From Candidatus Omnitrophota bacterium (GTDB taxonomy: Bacteria; Omnitrophota; Gorgyraeia; Duberdicusellales; 4484-171), in assembly GCA_023135855.1 (NCBI GenBank), contig JAGLSH010000033.1, forward strand, positions 1 to 7,399: a stretch of 7,399 nt of DNA. The letters are read 5' to 3'. The translations under genes were made by a program, and so were the position numbers. The notes below the pieces were generated by a model. That model was given only the letters and a program-made list of their open reading frames with translations. It searched no databases and was not told the DNA's origin. Below are positions 1 to 4,953 of this stretch, one piece after another. Every line of letters begins with the position of its first letter. The first letter of the stretch is position 1.

Positions 1-51
1 ATATCAAAACAACCATTAGTAAAAACTATTTTTTTGTTGTTACGCCTTAGG

Positions 52-69
52 CAAGACAAATCTGTCTTG
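52..69. terminator. Small hairpin downstream of gmhA, possible terminator
   Basis: Perfect 7-bp inverted repeat CAAGACA (52-58) and TGTCTTG (63-69) with a 4-base loop. On the plus strand it is followed by T-rich sequence (AAATTTTTAATATTTTTAATTTT), so it fits better as a terminator for a convergent plus-strand gene ending at the left edge (a TAG lies at 46-48) than for gmhA, for which no T run follows the stem. It may serve both directions weakly. The rest of 1-90 holds nothing I can name. Confidence 0.3.
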
Positions 70-90
70 AAATTTTTAATATTTTTAATT

Positions 91-672
91 TTACCCATCA
101 CATTCGGTATTACTAAAGTGATTCTCAACTATTTCGCAGATAGCATGACCAGCTAATATATGCATTTCTTGTATGCTTGGTGTATTGTCTAAAGAAATAG
201 TTAAATTAACGTCAACCAGACTTTTTATGTCTCCTCCATCTTTGCCTAGAAATCCAATGCTTTTTAATCCAAGCTCTTTAGCTACTTCTATAGCTTTTAT
301 GATGTTTTTCGATTTTCCTGAAGTTGATATTCCAACTATAATATCTTTATTTTTAGCTAGGGCTTCAATTTGTCTAGAAAATATTTGATCAAAGCCAAAA
401 TCATTGCCAATTGCAGTAAGAATAGAAGTGTCAGTAGTAAGAGCAATTGCTGCTAAAGCTTTTCTATTTTTTCTGAATCGTCCAACTAGTTCCGCTGCTA
501 AATGTTGAGCATCAGCAGCGCTACCGCCGTTACCAATAAAAATAATTTTGCCTCCAGCTTCTAAGCTTTCAATAAGTAAAGAAGCAATTTTTGCTACAGT
601 GAGGCTTTGCTTCTGGAGAATTTCTAAGGCTTCTTTGTGTTTATTTATGGCTTTTGTAATATTTTCTTCCAT
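91..672 (-). CDS. gmhA: D-sedoheptulose 7-phosphate isomerase
   Basis: A 193-residue single SIS-domain isomerase making D-glycero-D-manno-heptose 7-phosphate, the first step to ADP-heptose for LPS inner core or S-layer glycans. Visible motifs: IGNGGSAADAQHLAAELVGRF (46-66), with Glu61 probably equal to catalytic Glu65 of E. coli; LTTDTSILTAIGND (78-91); the phosphate loop GISTSGKSKN (114-123); and IQEMHILAGHAICEIVE (167-183), with His176 probably equal to catalytic His180. Length is typical. The ATG at 670-672 has only a weak purine stretch (AAAGAAAAA) in front, so translation may depend on the pfk gene 15 bases upstream. No other heptose genes (hldE/rfaE, gmhB) lie in the window; they could lie downstream, beyond position 1. 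Some homologues are called DiaA, but the SIS plus heptose-isomerase signatures here favour GmhA. Confidence 0.95.
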   Translation of the reverse strand: MEENITKAINKHKEALEILQKQSLTVAKIASLLIESLEAGGKIIFIGNGGSAADAQHLAAELVGRFRKNRKALAAIALTTDTSILTAIGNDFGFDQIFSRQIEALAKNKDIIVGISTSGKSKNIIKAIEVAKELGLKSIGFLGKDGGDIKSLVDVNLTISLDNTPSIQEMHILAGHAICEIVENHFSNTECDG

Positions 673-687
673 AAGATAAATTTTTCT

Positions 688-1713
688 TTAACCAAAAAAT
701 ATTTTAGCAATGTCATAAACGCTCATATCAAGAGTTTTTAATTCAGCAGTTGCTTCTTCTAAAGGAACGTCTACAATCTTATTTCCTTTCAAGCTAGCCA
801 TTCTTCCAAATGTGCCACTTTTTACTAGGTCATAAGCTTTTGCTCCAAATCTTGTTCCTAATACTCGGTCAAAAGCTGATGGTGTGCCACCTCTTTGAAT
901 ATGACCTAATACTGTTACTCTTGTTTCGTATCCGGTTTTTTGTTCAACCATTTTACCTAGAGTATGTCCTATTCCACCTAATCTTACATGACCAAAAGCA
1001 TCTAGTTTTTTTTCTTGAAGTGCTACATTTTCATTTTTAAAGAAAGCACCTTCAGCTACAACAACAATGCTAAAATCTTTGCCTCTGTCGTGGCGCTTTT
1101 TTATTGACTGACACACTTCCTCAATGTCAATTGCAATTTCAGGAATAAGTATGTAATCCGCTCCTCCAGCTATTCCTGAATAAGCAGCAATCCATCCGGC
1201 ATGACGACCCATAACTTCAACAACCATAACTCGGTTATGAGATTCAGCGGTAGTGTGTAGTCGGTCTAGGCATTCTGTTACTATATTTATTGCAGTGTCA
1301 AAACCAAACGTAAAGTCTGTTGCACCTAAGTCATTGTCTATTGTTTTAGGAACCCCAACGGTATTCAAGCCATCTTTATAAAGCTTTGTTGCTGCGCCCA
1401 AGGTGTCTTCTCCTCCGATAGTTATTAGAGCATCTAAGCCGAGTTCTTTAAAATTTGCTATAGCTTTTTGGGAATCACCTTCTTTTTTATAAGGATTAGT
1501 ACGAGATGTACCTAGGATAGTACCTCCTCTGTGGAGAATTCCTGATACTGAATGTACATCTAAGGGAATAGTTTCTTTATCTATTAAACCTTTCCAGCCA
1601 TAGCGTAAGCCTAGAACTTCGTCGCCTTCAAGAATAGCTTTTCTAACTATTGCTCGGATAACCGGATTTAAACCTGGACAATCGCCGCCACCAGTAAGAA
1701 TACCAATTTTCAT
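688..1713 (-). CDS. pfkA: 6-phosphofructokinase, predicted pyrophosphate-dependent
   Basis: A 341-residue PfkA-superfamily enzyme interconverting fructose 6-phosphate and fructose 1,6-bisphosphate. Motifs: ILTGGGDCPGLNPVIRA (5-21); GGTILGTSRTNP (63-74); IGGEDTLGAA (99-108); VPKTIDNDL (121-129) with the catalytic Asp126; EVMGRHAGWIA (166-176); IPE (190-192); LGHIQRGG (269-276) for sugar phosphate binding. Two positions decide the phosphoryl donor. In E. coli ATP-PFK they are Gly104 and Gly124; here the aligned residues are Asp103 and Lys123, the pattern of pyrophosphate-dependent enzymes, so I predict a reversible PPi-PFK. Length fits the short (~340 residue) actinobacterial-type PPi-PFK group. 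The ATG at 1711-1713 has AAAGGAG at 1721-1727 (7-base spacing). gmhA starts 15 bases after the stop, so the two are co-transcribed. Confidence 0.95.
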   Translation of the reverse strand: MKIGILTGGGDCPGLNPVIRAIVRKAILEGDEVLGLRYGWKGLIDKETIPLDVHSVSGILHRGGTILGTSRTNPYKKEGDSQKAIANFKELGLDALITIGGEDTLGAATKLYKDGLNTVGVPKTIDNDLGATDFTFGFDTAINIVTECLDRLHTTAESHNRVMVVEVMGRHAGWIAAYSGIAGGADYILIPEIAIDIEEVCQSIKKRHDRGKDFSIVVVAEGAFFKNENVALQEKKLDAFGHVRLGGIGHTLGKMVEQKTGYETRVTVLGHIQRGGTPSAFDRVLGTRFGAKAYDLVKSGTFGRMASLKGNKIVDVPLEEATAELKTLDMSVYDIAKIFFG

Positions 1714-1736
1714 AATTTAACTCCTTTATTATATTT

Positions 1737-1768
1737 ATGGGTTGATGGGCATATGGGTTTATGGGTCG
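1737..1768 (+). repeat. Array of four degenerate 8-bp tandem repeats (plus-sense)
   Basis: On the plus strand: ATGGGTTG, ATGGGCAT, ATGGGTTT, ATGGGTCG, so ATGGG recurs exactly every 8 bases. Same unit as the array at 1781-1828 but inverted, with 12 bases between them. In minus-strand RNA the ATGGGT units of one arm can pair with the ACCCAT units of the other in register, giving an imperfect hairpin that ends 9 bases before the pfk ribosome site (1721-1727). Confidence 0.7.
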
Positions 1769-1780
1769 ATATAACTTGTC

Positions 1781-1828
1781 TCACTCATCTACCCATCCAC
1801 CCGTCCACTCATTTACCCTTTTACCAAT
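1781..1828 (-). repeat. Array of six degenerate 8-bp tandem repeats (minus-sense)
   Basis: On the minus strand the stretch splits exactly into 8-base units: ATTGGTAA, AAGGGTAA, ATGAGTGG, ACGGGTGG, ATGGGTAG, ATGAGTGA (consensus ATGGGTGG). It begins 2 bases after the amaP stop codon and is the inverted partner of the array at 1737-1768. Non-coding in every frame I checked for recognisable protein. Confidence 0.7.
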
Positions 1829-1830
1829 TA

Positions 1831-2409
1831 TTATTCGTAGTTTCTAAAAGGCACTTCAGGTTCTTTGTCTTCAATCATTAAGTCGTTTTTATTTAAGGCA
1901 ATTTTTCTTATTTCTAGATTAACCTGAACGCTTTTATCCTCTCCTAAGAGGTTATGGACTTTTTCTTTAATTTGTTCCTGCATTTCTTTAGTGAAATCAA
2001 CTAAATTTACTTCAGTAGTTAATACGCCGCGAGCGATTACTTCAATTCCTTTTTTCTTTAGAAGAACCTTAGGTCTTATTCTGGATACTTCGGTTTTTGC
2101 TTCTAACATTTTTCTCAACATATCTTCAATCGCAACCAAAGTTATACTCACCTTCCCTTCACTAGAATTAAAGGTTATAGATTTATTTTTTCTTGAACGT
2201 CGAAAAGATGTTTGTATATAACGTAAGCAAATAAGTATAAGCAGTAAACCTATTAAGGCGCTAATCGACCTTAAAGGAAAATCGGTTGGGACCTCAGTTA
2301 GATAAGCAGTGAGTATATCTACAGTAATTATTTCTAGAGATAAGCCGATAAGGATTACGCCTGTAGCAAGGGATAAAATAATATAAATTAAGACTGTTAA
2401 AAAACCCAT
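1831..2409 (-). CDS. amaP: AmaP-like alkaline shock membrane anchor protein (Asp23-type domain)
   Basis: A 192-residue membrane protein resembling AmaP, which in Staphylococcus anchors Asp23 to the cytoplasmic membrane. Two hydrophobic segments are seen at ~5-27 and ~48-66, separated by a short loop (LTEVPTDFPLRS). The basic run RRSRKNK (70-76) just after the second segment predicts that the C-terminus is cytoplasmic. Residues ~77-170 match the Asp23/Gls24-like domain: a strand of S-S-E-G-K-V-S-I, then LVAIEDMLRKMLEAK, a V-L-L-K-K-K-G-I-E-V strand, and an amphipathic helix VDFTKEMQEQIKEKVHNLLG. The ATG at 2407-2409 has an excellent AAGGAGGTT site at 2413-2421. It follows accC by 147 bases, the place occupied by the Asp23-family gene yqhY in Bacillus; no separate soluble Asp23 gene is visible here. 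The envelope-stress role is inferred from the family. Confidence 0.8.
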   Translation of the reverse strand: MGFLTVLIYIILSLATGVILIGLSLEIITVDILTAYLTEVPTDFPLRSISALIGLLLILICLRYIQTSFRRSRKNKSITFNSSEGKVSITLVAIEDMLRKMLEAKTEVSRIRPKVLLKKKGIEVIARGVLTTEVNLVDFTKEMQEQIKEKVHNLLGEDKSVQVNLEIRKIALNKNDLMIEDKEPEVPFRNYE

Positions 2410-2431
2410 GGCAACCTCCTTAATGAGACTT

Positions 2432-2453
2432 ATGCTTTTTTATAAAAAAACAT
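2432..2453. repeat. AT-rich palindrome in the amaP leader
   Basis: A 22-base near-perfect palindrome (minus strand ATGTTTTTTTATAAAAAAGCAT; one wobble pair) lies 16 bases after the structured element and 10 bases before the amaP ribosome site at 2413-2421. It gives a run of seven T on the minus strand. With a weak terminator-like hairpin (CCGAA 2478-2482 with TTCGG 2458-2462) just before the T run, it could act as an attenuator, but no classical GC stem abuts the T run. Confidence 0.35.
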
Positions 2454-2466
2454 CTAGCCGAATTAT

Positions 2467-2529
2467 GTCCGAGGTGCTTCGGATAAATATTGCACCAGCA
2501 AAATTTATCCGATATAAAAGCGCCCGGAC
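2467..2529 (-). other. Structured non-coding element (stem-loop) between accC and amaP
   Basis: As minus-strand RNA, the element can fold into one long hairpin. The outer helix pairs GTCCGGGCGC (2520-2529) with GCACCTCGGAC (2467-2477), with one bulge and one mismatch. The inner helix is a perfect 10-bp repeat, TCGGATAAAT (2503-2512) with ATTTATCCGA (2479-2488), capped by TTGC-TGGT-GCAA. Alternative pairings exist: TCCGA at 2479-2483 can pair instead with TCGGA at 2468-2472, CCGAA at 2478-2482 with TTCGG at 2458-2462, and loop GGTGC (2492-2496) with GCACC (2473-2477). It may be a regulatory leader for amaP, a processing or partial termination signal after accC, or a dispersed palindromic repeat. 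I do not recognise a known riboswitch class. Confidence 0.5.
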
Positions 2530-2542
2530 TTTCCTTATTCAA
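2514..2542 (-). promoter_or_regulatory. Weak candidate promoter upstream of amaP
   Basis: On the minus strand, TTGAAT (2537-2542) lies 17 bases before TTTTAT (2514-2519), four of six matches in each box. The spacer contains the GC-rich start of the structured element. If real, transcription would begin inside the 2479-2512 hairpin, which makes the promoter and the full folded leader mutually exclusive. Low confidence. Confidence 0.2.
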
Positions 2543-2556
2543 TGAAACCTATTTTT

Positions 2557-3909
2557 TTATTCGTTCTGACTCTCTAGAAATTTTTCCAGAAATCCAGTAT
2601 GGTATTTTCCCCTTTTAAAATCAGGATTATTAATTACTTCTTTACAGAATCCAGCAGTTGTTTTTATTGGTTCAACTAAAAATTCTCCTAAAGCTCTGTT
2701 CATTTTTCCTAAAGCTTCAGCACGGGTTTTACCTTTAGTTATTACTTTAGCGATAAGAGAATCATAGTAAGGTGGAATAGTATATCCTGAGTATATATGA
2801 GTGTCTACTCGAACATCTTTACCTCCGGGAATATAGCAAAAATTTATTGCTCCTGGAGAAGGCATAAAACCCTTATCAGAATCTTCAGCGTTAATACGGC
2901 ATTCAATCGCAGAGCCTTTTATTTTAATATCATCTTGTTTTATTTTTAATTTTTCACCGGATGCTAAAAGTATTTGCAATTTTACTAAATCTATGTCGGT
3001 TACTTCTTCAGTTATTGGATGTTCTACCTGTATCCTAGTATTCATTTCCATGAAATAGAAGTTACTGTTCTCATCAAGTAAAAATTCTATTGTACCAACA
3101 TTTTGATAATGTATGGCTTTTGCCGCACCAACACATATTTCGCCTAATCTTTTTCTCAGACGAGCATCTACAGCTGGTGATGGAGTTTCTTCGATAATTT
3201 TTTGATGTCTTCTTTGAACACTGCAGTCTCTTTCCCCGAGATAAATTACATTACCGTAATTATCGGCTACGATTTGAACTTCGATGTGTCTGGGGTTCTC
3301 AAGAAATTTTTCCATATAAATTTCTGAGTCACCAAAAGCAGCTTTAGCCTCAGCTTGTGCAGCCATTAATGCACCAACTAACCTGACATCACTATGGCAA
3401 ATGCGCATACCTTTTCCGCCTCCGCCAGATTTAGCTTTTAAGATTAATGGGTAGCCGATTTTCTTAGCTATTTCTAAAGCTTCTTCCTTATCGGCAATTG
3501 CGCCTTCACTTCCTGGAATTAGAGGAACACCTACTTTACGCATGCTTCTTTTTGCTTGGACTTTATCTCCCATAAGGCGGATATTTTCAGCAGTTGGACC
3601 AATGAATTTTATACCGCAAGATTCACAAATTTCTGCAAAGCCTGGGTTTTCAGCTAAAAAACCATAACCAGGATGGATCGCGTCACAATCAGTAACCTCA
3701 GCTGCGCTAATCAAACGGGATATGTTGAGATAGCTATCGGTTGATGATGGTTTTCCAATGCAAATAGCTTCATCAGCAAATTCTAAGTGCAAAGAATTTT
3801 TATCAGCTTCAGAGTAAACAGCTACAGTTTTAAGACCTAGTTCTTTGCAGGCCCGAATTATTCGGATAGCTATTTCTCCTCGATTAGCAATTAAAACTTT
3901 AGAAAACAT
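2557..3909 (-). CDS. accC: Biotin carboxylase subunit of acetyl-CoA carboxylase
   Basis: A 450-residue ATP-grasp enzyme that carboxylates AccB-bound biotin using ATP and bicarbonate. The N-terminal biotin-carboxylase domain (MFSKVLIANRGEIAIRII) covers ~1-112 and includes HPGYGFLAEN (79-88). The ATP-grasp domain covers ~115-330, with ATP-binding Lys116 and Lys158, glycine loop GGGGKGM (162-168), ERDCSVQRRHQKIIEE (226-241), Glu275, and the metal/catalytic segment FMEMNTRIQVEHP (286-298) with Glu288, Asn290, Arg292 and Glu296. The C-terminal domain extends to ~446. Length and ends match E. coli AccC (449). The ATG at 3907-3909 is fixed by the canonical N-terminus, yet there is no Shine-Dalgarno: the 37-base spacer from accB is almost all A and T. 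This contrasts with the strong sites of most neighbours and goes with a possible internal promoter. Confidence 0.98.
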   Translation of the reverse strand: MFSKVLIANRGEIAIRIIRACKELGLKTVAVYSEADKNSLHLEFADEAICIGKPSSTDSYLNISRLISAAEVTDCDAIHPGYGFLAENPGFAEICESCGIKFIGPTAENIRLMGDKVQAKRSMRKVGVPLIPGSEGAIADKEEALEIAKKIGYPLILKAKSGGGGKGMRICHSDVRLVGALMAAQAEAKAAFGDSEIYMEKFLENPRHIEVQIVADNYGNVIYLGERDCSVQRRHQKIIEETPSPAVDARLRKRLGEICVGAAKAIHYQNVGTIEFLLDENSNFYFMEMNTRIQVEHPITEEVTDIDLVKLQILLASGEKLKIKQDDIKIKGSAIECRINAEDSDKGFMPSPGAINFCYIPGGKDVRVDTHIYSGYTIPPYYDSLIAKVITKGKTRAEALGKMNRALGEFLVEPIKTTAGFCKEVINNPDFKRGKYHTGFLEKFLESQNE

Positions 3910-3931
3910 AATTATTAATTATTAGTTACTT

Positions 3932-3960
3932 ATTATAGGTTATAATTTAAACTGGTTCAA
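3932..3960 (-). promoter_or_regulatory. Candidate sigma70-type promoter in front of accC
   Basis: On the minus strand, TTGAAC (3955-3960) is followed after exactly 17 bases by a perfect TATAAT (3932-3937). The -35 box matches TTGACA at four of six places and overlaps the 3' end of accB. Transcription would start near 3925, giving a leader of only ~16 bases before the accC ATG. AT-rich DNA yields such matches by chance, so this is a moderate-strength prediction; it would let accC be made independently of the upstream operon. Confidence 0.4.
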
Positions 3961-4378
3961 TCGCAAACAGGGTTTGACCAAATTCTATTGAATTACCATT
4001 TTCTGCTAAAATTTGCACAACTTTGCCACCAACCTCAGCTTTAATCTCATTCATTAATTTCATAGCCTCAATAATACAAACTATATCACCAGGTTTTAGG
4101 ATTGTTCCTATTTCAGCATAAGGCTTTGCTCCTGGAGAAGGTGCTGTGTAAAAAGTTCCGACCATTGGTGATTTTATTTCTAAAGTATTTGAGTCAGCTG
4201 GCTTGTTTTCTGCTGGTGCAGCTGTTGGAACTGGCAATGGTGCCTGAGAGATAACCGTTGGTTGACTAGAGGAATTCTTTTTTAAGCGAATTCGTTTTCC
4301 ATCTTCTTCAATTTCTAACTCATTGAGGTTATTATCATCCATGAATTTAATAAACTCTTTTAGTTTCTTTATTTCCAT
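3947..4378 (-). CDS. accB: Biotin carboxyl carrier protein of acetyl-CoA carboxylase
   Basis: A 143-residue carrier subunit that bears the biotin carboxylated by AccC and delivers CO2 to the carboxyltransferase to make malonyl-CoA for fatty acid synthesis. Residues 1-34 form the short N-terminal helix/strand region (KLKEFIKFMDDNNLNELEIE). Residues ~35-64 are a flexible Ala/Pro/Ser linker. The biotinyl domain spans ~66-142, with the biotin acceptor Lys107 in EAMKLMNEI and the thumb segment TAPSPGAKPYAEIG (78-91) that marks true AccB proteins. Slightly short compared with E. coli (156) because of the linker. The ATG at 4376-4378 has AGGAGG at 4384-4389 with 5-base spacing. It is 14 bases after efp and 37 bases before accC. 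Confidence 0.97.
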   Translation of the reverse strand: MEIKKLKEFIKFMDDNNLNELEIEEDGKRIRLKKNSSSQPTVISQAPLPVPTAAPAENKPADSNTLEIKSPMVGTFYTAPSPGAKPYAEIGTILKPGDIVCIIEAMKLMNEIKAEVGGKVVQILAENGNSIEFGQTLFAIEPV

Positions 4379-4392
4379 AAAAACCTCCTAAA

Positions 4393-4953
4393 TTATTTTC
4401 TTGCTAGATATTCTCTAGTTCGGGTATCAACTTTTAAAATATCACCGTTATTGATAAAAAGGGGAACATTGATAACCAGACCAGTTTCAAGCTTAGCTGG
4501 TTTAGTTCCCGCCTTTACAGTATTGCCTCTGTATCCAGGCATAGTGTCAACTACTTTCAGCTCTAAAGAAAGTGGTATTTCTAAATCTAGTAACTTATTT
4601 TCAAAATAAAGACCAATTAATTCTAAATTATCTTTGAGCCAATCTACTTTATCTTTTATTTGAAACTCATCTAAAACTAAATCTTCATAAGTTTCTAAAT
4701 CCATAAAGTGATAATGAATATCCGATGCATAGAGATATTGTAGCTTTCTTTTCTCAATGTAAGCTATTTCAACGTTGTCAGAATCTCGCAAGGTGCATTC
4801 ACGAATTTGTCCAGTTTTTAAATTTTTAATCTTAACTCTGCAAAAAGCAGCGCCCCTTCCTAGTTTTGCGTGTTCGCAATCTATAATATTGTATAAGTCA
4901 TCATTATAAATGATGGCTGTTGACGGTTTTAATTCACCGATGGAAATTCCCAC
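4393..4953 (-). CDS. efp: Translation elongation factor P
   Basis: A 186-residue, three-domain EF-P. It binds ribosomes stalled at consecutive prolines and promotes peptide bond formation. The N-terminal KOW-like domain covers ~1-63, with the tip loop HAKLGRGAAF at 28-37; the OB domains follow, including YLYASDIHYHFMDLETYEDL and the C-terminal signature region IPLFINNGDILKVDTRTREYLARK (as V-P-L-F here). The tip residue, Lys34 in E. coli, is Arg33 here, as in the EarP/rhamnosylation-type proteins of Pseudomonas and Neisseria; whether it is modified is unknown. The start is GTG at 4951-4953, with AAAGGAG at 4963-4969 and 9-base spacing. The first 20 bases overlap the peptidase gene. accB follows 14 bases after the stop. 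The efp-accB-accC order is common in bacteria. Confidence 0.97.
   Translation of the reverse strand: MGISIGELKPSTAIIYNDDLYNIIDCEHAKLGRGAAFCRVKIKNLKTGQIRECTLRDSDNVEIAYIEKRKLQYLYASDIHYHFMDLETYEDLVLDEFQIKDKVDWLKDNLELIGLYFENKLLDLEIPLSLELKVVDTMPGYRGNTVKAGTKPAKLETGLVINVPLFINNGDILKVDTRTREYLARK

Noticed and set aside
1..156. Hydrophobic plus-strand frame open from the left edge to TAA at 154-156
   Set aside because: Runs through the end of gmhA on the opposite strand; its hydrophobic look is explained by AT-rich sequence, and no start is visible.
173..388. Plus-strand open frame opposite gmhA
   Set aside because: Antisense to a strongly conserved gene, no recognisable domain and no ribosome site; the same holds for the plus-strand frames at 810-1040, 1991-2221, 5135-5341, 5358-5549, 5646-5849 and 6444-6638.
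688..1713. Frameshift or degradation in any of the central genes
   Set aside because: All full genes, including this one, have family-typical lengths with catalytic residues intact; I found no interrupted frame.
1737..1828. CRISPR array
   Set aside because: The units are 8 bases with no spacers, and they occur in two inverted groups; CRISPR repeats are ~24-40 bases with unique spacers.
2467..2529. Classical rho-independent terminator ending the accC operon
   Set aside because: No T run follows the long hairpin directly; the T7 run lies about 16 bases farther on, so a simple terminator is not supported, though attenuation remains possible.
2467..2535. Complete RNase P RNA gene
   Set aside because: Only the 14-base 5' motif matches; the other conserved blocks and the ~350-base length are absent before amaP begins.
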